Assembly (NCBI RefSeq): GCF_021728395.1
Contig: NZ_JAKKCM010000004.1
Location: forward strand, 411,810-475,809
Direction of reading: 5' to 3'
DNA: 64,000 bases
Source of the DNA: Vibrio sp. J1-1
Lineage (GTDB): Bacteria; Pseudomonadota; Gammaproteobacteria; Enterobacterales; Vibrionaceae
Below the pieces are notes generated by a model, which was not told where the DNA came from, did no database searches, and saw nothing but the letters and a program-made list of their open reading frames with translations. A program made the position numbers and the translations under genes. Below, piece after piece: positions 1 to 9,425 of the stretch. The stretch's first letter is position 1. Each line of letters begins with the position of its first letter.

Positions 1-852
1 AGTTCTCGACACTTCAGCTAAACGATATGAGAAGTTCTTATAAATAGTGTCAATATCAATGGTTGCGAAATCAATACCAGAACGGCTCACTGACGGTGTA
101 GATGACGAACCTGCAAATAGCATTCGGCCATCAGTCCAGTCCTCAAAGCCATATTGATAAAGTGCTGAACGGGTTGCGGTTCGATACTGCGAAATCATCG
201 TTTTTTCAGTGCTAACGGCAGACAATGTTTCACCTTTCGTGAAGCGTGATTCGTTTGCCGTGACGGTTTCATACTGAGAATCGAAGTAGAATGTTGAATA
301 TGGGTTACCAGCCGCGTCTTCTGCAACTTTGTAGTCCAGCCCCGTCTTACTTATCGTTTTATCGTTCCCACCCGTTAAACACGTCGTGTTGCTCACATTA
401 GCTTGCGCGGACAGGTAAACATTGCGTAATGACGAATCAGACTCTAATAACTGTTTTGAAAACGTCAGTGCGTTAAGAATAGTGCCATTCGCTTCTTGAA
501 TCGTCACGCTGCCCTCATCTGGAATATCTTGCAGAGTAATCGTCAACTGATCATTGCTTGCCGTCACTAAATCTCCGACACGTTCTCCTGATGCGTCCGA
601 ATAGTAAGCGGTTAGTTGATTGTCAATCACACCACCTATTGCATGATAATTGAGTACTTGTTCTACGCCACTGGTGGTGAATCTGTCGTAAATCGTACAA
701 GAGCCATTATTGCTTAACGCTTGAGTTTCAGGAGTCACAAAAGTGAACTTATAAAGCGTTTTTGGTGTGCCACCACCGCCACCGCCGCCTCCACAACCGA
801 CCATTAATCCCGAAATGATTGCCACTAACGGCACTATTTTAAGCTGTTTCAT
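1..852 (-). CDS. Poly-glycine lipoprotein of unknown function, 3' end cut by the window
   Basis: The minus strand is open without a stop from an ATG at 852 to the window edge (284 codons visible). The N-terminus is a lipoprotein signal: charged MKQLK, a hydrophobic stretch, then the lipobox LMVGC with Cys20 as the lipidated residue. Eight glycines follow directly, then a threonine/asparagine-rich extracytoplasmic region with isolated cysteines. I recognise no catalytic domain. Glycine-rich linkers after the lipidated cysteine are common in Vibrio surface lipoproteins. It diverges from the DUF3360 permease across a 457-bp gap. The function is unknown and the C-terminus is not visible. Confidence 0.8.
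   Translation of the reverse strand, partial: MKQLKIVPLVAIISGLMVGCGGGGGGGGTPKTLYKFTFVTPETQALSNNGSCTIYDRFTTSGVEQVLNYHAIGGVIDNQLTAYYSDASGERVGDLVTASNDQLTITLQDIPDEGSVTIQEANGTILNALTFSKQLLESDSSLRNVYLSAQANVSNTTCLTGGNDKTISKTGLDYKVAEDAAGNPYSTFYFDSQYETVTANESRFTKGETLSAVSTEKTMISQYRTATRSALYQYGFEDWTDGRMLFAGSSSTPSVSRSGIDFATIDIDTIYKNFSYRLAEVSRT
769..792 (-). repeat. (GGN)8 triplet tract coding for eight glycines
   Basis: Read on the minus strand, eight consecutive GGN codons (mixed GGA, GGC and GGT) code for Gly21-Gly28 right after the lipobox cysteine. The unit is 3 bp, so length change would alter the linker without shifting the frame. The codons are mixed rather than identical, which lowers the expected slippage. 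Confidence 0.7.
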
Positions 853-1309
853 GTTTTCTTCCTAAACTGAGCGGCAATGATTAGCCAAAAAAGTTGTCTT
901 TCCCGGTTTAAGCAAGATTAAAGCCAGCTTTATATGCACTTGATCAATAACTACATTTTACGTGCCACTAGTGTTATATCGTCTCGGTAATTTCTAGTTT
1001 TATGCAACTTGTGTAATGAAATTACGTCTTAATTGGCCCTATCATGCGCGGAACCGACACATTGTGTAGTTTTATTTCACATCAATTATTTAAAGTGATC
1101 TAAATCAATCACCCAAAATGGCTATCTTGTTAGACTCCAGCCACCATATGAGGAAAATTTTGTGCCTCAACACAACAAGTTATTAGCTATGCTTAGGCGC
1201 AAGGATAACGTGCAACAAATCTAATAATAGCTAGCATAGAGCGCACCGCTTAACGCGGAACAGCGCAACTTAGTTAAGAATTCATAACTTTAAAATATAT
1301 GAGGAATCC
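853..1309. other. Divergent intergenic region between lipoprotein gene and DUF3360 permease
   Basis: 457 bp without a supported ORF. It must hold promoters for both divergent genes. The only site picked out is an FNR-like box at 1095-1108. A ribosome binding site for the permease (GAGGA at about 1300-1304) lies just before its ATG. Confidence 0.6.
1095..1108. promoter_or_regulatory. Possible FNR box upstream of the DUF3360 permease
   Basis: GTGATCTAAATCAA matches the FNR consensus TTGAT-N4-ATCAA at 9 of 10 fixed positions. It lies about 200 bp before the permease start and next to the anaerobic pflB block, so anaerobic control is plausible. A single one-mismatch site found by eye is weak evidence. 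Confidence 0.35.
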
Positions 1310-2857
1310 ATGTCAGACGCAGTGAATAAAGTGCACTCTGATTCAGATATCGAGACCAAAAGCTACCAAGAGCTTCATCGTCCATCATCTGAGTTCGACA
1401 GCCGTTCAGACTATCTAGACCACGAACTGCAAATCATGAAGCCACGTCGTTTTGGCTTAAACTTGCCGGGCCGTGATTTCCGTTTCGAGCTTGAAGATTT
1501 TGTTCCTGCTATTGCGGGTACGATCGGCATTATCGCGATGTATTCTGCGGTAATGATGTCTTGGGCCGAAGGTTTAACCCAAGCGTGGGACCATGTGCAT
1601 TTGACAAAAGAGTTCGCGATCGAAGTCGCTCGTGTCGAAATGCTTATCCCTGCTCTTCTTTTCTGTATTTTAGCTTCTGGTGTCTTTAACCCTAAAGCAA
1701 ACCTCGCCGGTAACCATGGTCCAATGATTCCATTGATTGGTACTATCGCTCTGGCAGGTGCTCACCCTCTTGCTCTTGCGATTCTTATCGGTATTTTTGG
1801 CCTTCTACTCTCATTTTTTAAAGGCGGCTCAAAACTCGTCAACCTCACTTCTGAAGGTACCGCTGGTGGTTTGCTTATTTTCTTAGGCTTAACGGGTACG
1901 ATTAGCCAAATCAACTCTATCCAATCTTGGGCGACTGGGCTGGAATCTGCAGATATTGCCGCTGGCAGCATGGGTTACGTTGGTTTTATCGTTCTTGGCA
2001 TTACGGTTGCGATCTATGCTTACCTAGCGAAAATCAACAAACGTTGGTTGGCAATTCCAGTGTGTGCATTCACTGGTCTTGCGATTGCGCTTGTTCTCGG
2101 TGCTGGCTTTGACATTGTATTCGAAACGAAAACAGGTCTGCCAAACCTTAACCCAGTTTACTGGTGGGGTAGCACAGAAGAAGGTTGGATGCTTGGTTTA
2201 CCAAATGCAGAGCACTTCATCGCATCATTACCATTCGCGATTCTTGCTGTTGCGATGTGGTCACCAGACTTCCTTGGCCACCGTATCTTCCAAGAAATGA
2301 ACTACCCACGTAAAACAGAGAAAGTACTGATGGACGTGGATGACACCATGACGATGTGTTCTTTCCGTCAAATGGTTGGTACTGCTGTAGGTGGTGGTAA
2401 CATCACTTCATCTTGGGGTACTTACATGATCCCGGCAGCCATTGCTAAACGCCCAATTCCGGCAGGTGCAATTCTACTCGGCTCTCTATGTATTATTGTC
2501 GCAATTCTTGGTTTCCCAATGGATGTTGCAGTATGGCCACCAGTAATGCGCGTTGCTCTCCTAGTAGGTGTATCTCTTCCTCTTCTTGAAGCGGGTATGC
2601 AAATGGTTCGTGATACGAAAGATTCACAAGCAGCGGGCATCTGTATCTTTGCATCTATCGTCGCCAACCCAGTTCTGGCTTGGGCATTAACCATGTTCTT
2701 AGATAACAATGGCCTGATTGGTGATAAAGAACGTGCATCACGCTTGTCATTCATGGACAAAATTATTATTCCAGTCACAGTCTTCATTATCTGTCTAGTT
2801 GCTATGCTGGCAGTTGGTATGCTAGAAGATCAATATGGATTAAAAGCTTGGCTATAA
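1310..2857 (+). CDS. DUF3360 family multi-pass membrane protein, putative permease
   Basis: 515 aa. A hydrophilic N-terminus of about 70 residues is followed by many hydrophobic segments with small-residue-rich turns (for example NLAGNHGPMIPLIG and AVGGGNITSSWG), giving roughly 10-13 membrane spans. I recognise it as the DUF3360 family, distantly similar to SulP/xanthine permease-type transporters. The substrate is unknown. Gly-rich motifs in two places hint at the inverted-repeat fold of such transporters, which is inference. The start is supported by GAGGA just upstream. It sits ahead of pflB but is separated from it by a strong terminator, so it is probably its own transcript. Confidence 0.8.
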   Translation: MSDAVNKVHSDSDIETKSYQELHRPSSEFDSRSDYLDHELQIMKPRRFGLNLPGRDFRFELEDFVPAIAGTIGIIAMYSAVMMSWAEGLTQAWDHVHLTKEFAIEVARVEMLIPALLFCILASGVFNPKANLAGNHGPMIPLIGTIALAGAHPLALAILIGIFGLLLSFFKGGSKLVNLTSEGTAGGLLIFLGLTGTISQINSIQSWATGLESADIAAGSMGYVGFIVLGITVAIYAYLAKINKRWLAIPVCAFTGLAIALVLGAGFDIVFETKTGLPNLNPVYWWGSTEEGWMLGLPNAEHFIASLPFAILAVAMWSPDFLGHRIFQEMNYPRKTEKVLMDVDDTMTMCSFRQMVGTAVGGGNITSSWGTYMIPAAIAKRPIPAGAILLGSLCIIVAILGFPMDVAVWPPVMRVALLVGVSLPLLEAGMQMVRDTKDSQAAGICIFASIVANPVLAWALTMFLDNNGLIGDKERASRLSFMDKIIIPVTVFIICLVAMLAVGMLEDQYGLKAWL

Positions 2858-2880
2858 TGCTAAACGCTTAAAAAATGTTT

Positions 2881-2909
2881 GGGTAGCGCTTGTCGCTACC
2901 CCCTTTTTA
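2881..2909 (+). terminator. Rho-independent terminator after the DUF3360 gene
   Basis: A perfect 8-bp stem GGGTAGCG / CGCTACCC with a 5-nt loop is followed by a T-rich run. It starts 23 bp after the permease stop codon. Confidence 0.85.
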
Positions 2910-3161
2910 TCCAAAAAGTTGAGCATTTATTGATTTAGTTTAAGGTTTACAAAAAAATTTTAGTTTAACCTGCAATTGTTGTTTCAAAAGGTAGGCGTTT
3001 TAAGTAGTGACAATATTTATAGTTTTGTAACCCAAAGTTGCGACTTTAAGACTATAAATATTGTTATTCATAAGAGTGTACTGTTCCTCTATTTTATTGG
3101 GGATAGCTGGCTCAACGGCGAAGCAGTACGTATTTTTTTCTACTAAAAAGGTAGGTATGTC
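2910..3161 (+). promoter_or_regulatory. pflB upstream region and leader
   Basis: About 250 bp, AT-rich, with no ORF. It contains a large nested inverted repeat (3010-3064, listed separately). A poor FNR-like match at 2930-2943 (two mismatches in the second half-site) is too weak to call. The ribosome binding site AAGGTAGG lies just before the pflB ATG. Confidence 0.5.
3010..3064 (+). repeat. Nested inverted repeat upstream of pflB
   Basis: The outer arms are a perfect 14-bp inverted repeat: ACAATATTTATAGT (3010-3023) and its complement (3051-3064). Nested inside are AAAGT (3034-3038) and ACTTT (3043-3047) around a TGCG loop. The spacers between outer and inner stems are 10 nt on the left and 3 nt on the right. 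There is no T-run after it, so it does not look like a terminator. It ends 97 bp before the pflB ATG and could be an RNA structure in the leader or a protein-binding dyad. Confidence 0.7.
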
Positions 3162-5438
<2,277 letters not shown>

Positions 5439-5474
5439 GACTGTCGCGAAATAACGTTTTAGTAATACAACAAG

Positions 5475-5505
5475 AGCCGGTGCTGTAAAGCATCGGCTTT
5501 TTTTC
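5475..5505 (+). terminator. Rho-independent terminator after pflB
   Basis: A 10-bp stem AGCCGGTGCT / AGCATCGGCT (one G-T pair) with a GTAA loop is followed by seven T residues, 36 bp after the pflB stop. Confidence 0.88.
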
Positions 5506-5590
5506 ATTTTCGGCGCTAATCTTGGTGCTTTGCACAGGATTTTGCTGCCAAACTTACGTATGATGCAAAGAAAATGAGTAAAAGCATTAT

Positions 5591-6568
5591 ATGAAATTTT
5601 ATAAACTTATCGCATTTGCCCTGCTATCACCTGCTGTTTTCGCATCCACCAAATCCACTGTCTCATTTGCTCTCGATAATGACGGTATCTTTGGTGTTGA
5701 CCAAGATTATACCAACGGTATATTCCTCTCTTACGCGACCGGGCAACTAAGAAAAGAAAGTGAATGGAACTGGCTGAGTCTAAGTCACTCTTCATTCACG
5801 AGTGTCGATAAAATAGAACTGGTGTTTGGCCATAAAATGTGGACACCGAGCGATATAAAAGTCGATTATCCTCTGGCAAATGACCGCCCATACGCTGGTT
5901 ATCTGCATACAGAACTCAACTACCTCTCACTAACTGCAGATAAAGCAGTGCGATATAACTTTACCATCGGCACCACTGGTGAAAGCTCACTGTCAGAAAA
6001 AGCACAATCACTGGTTCACAGCATTACGGGTTCCCCAGATCCACAAGGCTGGGATTACCAAATCGATGACTATCTAGCAGCCAGCGTTGGCTATCGCGCG
6101 TTCAATAAATTAATGCGCAGTGAAGGGAAAACCACTCAGTGGGAAATCACTAATGTAAATGATATTAATGCCGGTAATTTTCGCAGTGACATATCTCAGG
6201 GTGTGATGTTCCGTTGGGGAACAAACTTAGGGACTAACATAGGTGCGGCCAACATCAGCGTGGAAAGTCCATTTTCGGCAAGCATGCTGTCCAATCACTC
6301 CACCAGCTGGTTCTTGTTTAGCGGATTTGAAGGTCGTTACCGTTTCAATGACATCACTATCGAAGGCGATCGTTCCGGTATCCCGGGAACGTCAGAGCCG
6401 TACGACGTGACACTGGAACACTGGCAAGCAAGCGCCGTCGCAGGAGCTACTTGGTATAACCAAAACTATGGCGCAAGCATAACGTTTACGATTAAAACTC
6501 CAGAGTATGAAGAGTCTCAAACCGATATTTATGGTACGGGATCGCTTTCTGTCTTTGCCTTCTTTTAA
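5591..6568 (+). CDS. lpxR: Lipid A 3'-O-deacylase, LpxR family outer-membrane protein
   Basis: 325 aa with a signal peptide (cleavage probably after VFA, residue 18) and a C-terminal aromatic residue (Phe), as in outer-membrane beta-barrels. Features of the LpxR family (DUF2219) are visible. These are the N-terminal Asn30-Asp31 pair, the DYTNG motif at 39-43, RPYAGYLH around 99-106, and GESSLSEKAQ followed by LVHSITGS with the likely catalytic His143. LpxR removes the 3' acyloxyacyl chain of lipid A in a Ca-dependent way. It lies between pflB and pflA, but the terminator after pflB separates its transcription. Activity is inferred from family resemblance only. Confidence 0.85.
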   Translation: MKFYKLIAFALLSPAVFASTKSTVSFALDNDGIFGVDQDYTNGIFLSYATGQLRKESEWNWLSLSHSSFTSVDKIELVFGHKMWTPSDIKVDYPLANDRPYAGYLHTELNYLSLTADKAVRYNFTIGTTGESSLSEKAQSLVHSITGSPDPQGWDYQIDDYLAASVGYRAFNKLMRSEGKTTQWEITNVNDINAGNFRSDISQGVMFRWGTNLGTNIGAANISVESPFSASMLSNHSTSWFLFSGFEGRYRFNDITIEGDRSGIPGTSEPYDVTLEHWQASAVAGATWYNQNYGASITFTIKTPEYEESQTDIYGTGSLSVFAFF

Positions 6569-6578
6569 ATAAATAACT

Positions 6579-6611
6579 CAAATGGTCAATAAACAACTCA
6601 TTGACCATTTG
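6579..6611. repeat. 12-bp perfect inverted repeat between lpxR and pflA
   Basis: CAAATGGTCAAT (6579-6590) and ATTGACCATTTG (6600-6611) form a perfect stem with a 9-nt loop, 10 bp after the lpxR stop. No T-run follows, so it is either a weak terminator, an mRNA 3'-end stabiliser, or an operator for pflA. Confidence 0.65.
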
Positions 6612-6711
6612 ATTACCCGTAATCCCGCACCTTCTCTTCCTAGAAGACTGTTTTAACCCTGCTTTTTGTAATAAAATAACAGCATTCTTATATTAGTCAT
6701 GAGAGCAAAAG

Positions 6712-7452
6712 ATGTCAGCAACTGGTCGTATTCACTCGTTTGAGTCATGTGGTACCGTAGACGGACCTGGTATTCGTTTTATCGTCTTCTTGCAAGGTTG
6801 CTTGATGCGTTGTAAGTATTGTCATAACCGCGATACTTGGGATACCCATGGAGGTAAAGAGGTTACCGTAGAAGAAATCATTGCGGAGGCGAAATCTTAC
6901 CGTCACTTCATGAATGCGTCTGGCGGTGGTATCACTTGTTCAGGCGGCGAGGCGATGCTTCAACCCGAGTTTGTTCGTGACTTTTTCCGAGCGGCGAAAG
7001 CGGAAGGTATTCATACCTGCCTTGATACCAATGGCTATGTTCGTAAGCACACAGATGTGATTGACGAAGTTCTCGATTCCACTGATCTCGTGATGCTAGA
7101 CATCAAGCATATGAAAGATGAAGTTCATCAGGACTTAATCGGCGTGTCGAATCGACGCACCTTAGACTTTGCTCGCTACCTACAGAAAATTGGCCAGACG
7201 ACATGGATTCGCTACGTTGTGGTTCCTGGTTACACAGATGATCCAGAAGCAGCACACATGCTTGGTGAGTTTATCAAAGATATGGACAACATCGAAAAAG
7301 TGGAACTGCTTCCTTATCACAAACTTGGTGCGCACAAGTGGGAAGCGTTGGGTTTTGAGTACCCACTTGAAGGTGTGAATCCGCCACCTAAAGAGACGAT
7401 GGATGAAATCCAGTCGATACTTTCTCAGTACCACTCAAATGTAAAATACTAA
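6712..7452 (+). CDS. pflA: Pyruvate formate-lyase 1-activating enzyme (radical SAM)
   Basis: 246 aa, equal to E. coli PflA. The radical-SAM cluster motif C-x3-C-x2-C is at Cys30, Cys34 and Cys37 ([11 protein letters not shown]). The following GGE-type SAM-binding stretch ([12 protein letters not shown]) is present. It uses SAM and a 4Fe-4S cluster to abstract hydrogen from Gly733 of PflB, making the active glycyl radical. It is separated from pflB by lpxR. An inverted repeat at 6579-6611 lies upstream and a terminator follows, so it may be transcribed alone. Confidence 0.97.
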   Translation: MSATGRIHSFESCGTVDGPGIRFIVFLQGCLMRCKYCHNRDTWDTHGGKEVTVEEIIAEAKSYRHFMNASGGGITCSGGEAMLQPEFVRDFFRAAKAEGIHTCLDTNGYVRKHTDVIDEVLDSTDLVMLDIKHMKDEVHQDLIGVSNRRTLDFARYLQKIGQTTWIRYVVVPGYTDDPEAAHMLGEFIKDMDNIEKVELLPYHKLGAHKWEALGFEYPLEGVNPPPKETMDEIQSILSQYHSNVKY

Positions 7453-7474
7453 GACTGAACTATTTTCTTCCACC

Positions 7475-7505
7475 AAAAATACCAGCTTTTCGCTGGTATT
7501 TTTTT
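7475..7505 (+). terminator. Rho-independent terminator after pflA
   Basis: The stem AAATACCAGC / GCTGGTATTT with a 5-nt TTTTC loop runs into a T-tract, 22 bp after the pflA stop. Confidence 0.88.
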
Positions 7506-7612
7506 ATTTCGTGGCATCGAATACCTTATTTCAATCACTCGTATGTGTAAAATAGCGCCCAACTCAATTGTTTAACGTAGAAACAACAAAACGTCGCTGC
7601 AGGGAAGTAATC

Positions 7613-8281
7613 ATGGACTGGTTTAACTTAGGCTCATTCGTTGTCATCATTTGGGTAATCATTGTCTTTTGCTTACCTGATTGGAAAAAGGTAGTTTGGC
7701 CTAAGATTGAGCAAGACAAGTCATTTCAGCACATTGTTTTCGCCACTCTTTTTTTACTAAGCATATTGTGGTCCGCGCAAGCGGGCGTGAAGGATGGGCT
7801 GAAAATACACTTTCTCGCTTTAACGACCTTAACCATGATGTATGGGTGGCGAATGGCGTTTTTAATCAGTATTCCTGCAATGGTTGCCAATCATTGGATA
7901 CAAGGCGTTTCGCTCGTCTTGTTACCAAGCTCTCTGGTACTTTCTGCCCTGCTTCCCATTCTGATCAGTTATTTTGTATTCCTACTCAGTTACCATTATT
8001 TACCGCGTAACATATTTGTCTTCATTTTCGTCGCGGGATTCTTCAACGGGGCGATAACGGGTAGTTTGCATCTGCTGATCAATTCTTTCTATCACTTATC
8101 TGTCGGTCACTACGATTGGGAAACGATTCAACACAACTACTTTATTTTTGTCCCACTCCTAGCCTTTCCCGAGGGTTTACTGAATGGTATGTCTCTGGCG
8201 GTGCTGACTGTATTCAAACCGGAATGGTTGAGGGTATTTTCCGATAGAGATTACATATACAACCACTATCACAAAAAATAG
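7613..8281 (+). CDS. CbiM-like energy-coupling factor permease, orphan membrane protein
   Basis: 222 aa from the ATG at 7613, chosen because AGGGA lies 8 bp before it; an upstream in-frame start at 7568 would add 15 residues but has no ribosome binding site. About six to seven hydrophobic segments are visible. The pattern IHFLALTTLTMMYGWRMA near the middle and FPEGLLNGM near the end resembles the CbiM/NikM metal-transport subunit family (PF01891). The metal-binding N-terminal MHIPDG-type motif of true CbiM is absent. No ATPase (CbiO) or T component (CbiQ) is nearby, so the substrate and even a transport role are unclear. Confidence 0.65.
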   Translation: MDWFNLGSFVVIIWVIIVFCLPDWKKVVWPKIEQDKSFQHIVFATLFLLSILWSAQAGVKDGLKIHFLALTTLTMMYGWRMAFLISIPAMVANHWIQGVSLVLLPSSLVLSALLPILISYFVFLLSYHYLPRNIFVFIFVAGFFNGAITGSLHLLINSFYHLSVGHYDWETIQHNYFIFVPLLAFPEGLLNGMSLAVLTVFKPEWLRVFSDRDYIYNHYHKK

Positions 8282-8436
8282 CGTTACTTTGAAATATATG
8301 GAGCTGAAAGCTAGATGAATTGAGAAATTCTTGCCATTTTTTCATATTAAATATGTGTTGAGATCATGTTTCACTCCTGTCTGAGGCGTTAACCTAAGCA
8401 CATTAAAAATGTATTAGATTATTTAGTGAGGTCATC

Positions 8437-8937
8437 ATGGAAATGTCAAACGCTCAACGTTTGATTCTGTCAAACCAGTACAACCTAATGTCTCAACTCG
8501 ATCCGAGTAATGCAGCAAAATACAAACGCTTACAAACAATCGTCGAGCGTGGGTATGAACTACAAATGTGCGAGTTAAACAAAGACTTTGGCCGTATTAC
8601 TGAAGCAGAATGTCGCGAAATCATCGACATCATGGAAATGTATCATGCGATGCAAGAGTCTAACAACTTGCTCGACAGTGATGAGAAAAGCAAAGTCGAC
8701 CAACGTCGTCTACAGTTCTTAGGATTCGATATCGCTTCGGAAGCTCAGCAAGTACATTACGTACGCTTTTTAGTTGACTCTGAAGGCCTTTACCCACAAT
8801 TTGACAAAGCCGATCACCATTTCAATAGCCAAATGCCAATGCTAGAGAAATACCGTCGTATGCTGCAAACATGGCGTAACTGTCCTCGTCAATACCATCT
8901 ATGTGCGAACGAGCTGGCACAAATCTTCAGTGCCTAG
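8437..8937 (+). CDS. yfbU: YfbU family protein (UPF0304)
   Basis: 166 aa, matching E. coli YfbU (164 aa) almost end to end, including the N-terminal [16 protein letters not shown] and the C-terminal [12 protein letters not shown]. The protein is helical and soluble with no signal peptide. Its biochemical function is not established. The ribosome binding site is AGTGAGG upstream. A strong terminator follows immediately, so this is probably the end of its transcription unit. Confidence 0.9.
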   Translation: MEMSNAQRLILSNQYNLMSQLDPSNAAKYKRLQTIVERGYELQMCELNKDFGRITEAECREIIDIMEMYHAMQESNNLLDSDEKSKVDQRRLQFLGFDIASEAQQVHYVRFLVDSEGLYPQFDKADHHFNSQMPMLEKYRRMLQTWRNCPRQYHLCANELAQIFSA

Positions 8938-8955
8938 TTATACAAACCATTGAAT

Positions 8956-8980
8956 AGGAGAGCCGCTGCTCTCCTTTTTA
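8956..8980 (+). terminator. Rho-independent terminator after yfbU
   Basis: A perfect stem GGAGAGC / GCTCTCC around a CGCT loop is followed by five T residues, 18 bp after the stop. Confidence 0.88.
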
Positions 8981-9425
8981 TTTGCCCTACCGAAAATTAT
9001 TTTTTACACATCAGAGCTATTTCCCCAATCGCTATCCAAGGTAAACGGTGAATCACTAACATTGGCCACCTGATGCCAAACATTTGATTTATCAATACTG
9101 AATACACCACACAATCCTGCCATTTATGCAAGAGTGATAAATATGCCACTTTTACAATAAATTCATAATTGTTAAGCAAAATTGCAAATCCCCGACTAGG
9201 CTTAAATAGAGAAAGGCTGTGATTGAATGATTCAAATCCACCGCTCACCGTTGTGATGATAAATCTGTACTTAAAGCAAAGTCTTTGGTGTCGCATTAAC
9301 TTACGTCCTGTACAAACCAAATCAGATGTCAGTACGTATACATTCAGACAACCAAGAGCATGACAACAGGTGGGTAAGCCTTCATCAACGTTCGTCGGTA
9401 GACTGACTATTAAAGGGGAAACGAC
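8981..9425. other. Long noncoding upstream region of prkA
   Basis: 445 bp with no supported gene on the plus strand. The minus-strand open frame over 8997-9449 has low-complexity, atypical composition and starts inside prkA, so I do not accept it. A short dyad TTGAA-TGA-TTCAA is at 9223-9235. The region presumably carries the prkA promoter and a long leader; I could not identify a clear sigma-54 or sigma-S promoter. AAAGGGGAAA just before 9426 is the ribosome binding site. Confidence 0.5.

Noticed and set aside
2930-2943. FNR box before pflB (TTGATTTAGTTTAA)
   Set aside because: Second half-site has two mismatches; such matches are expected by chance in AT-rich DNA.
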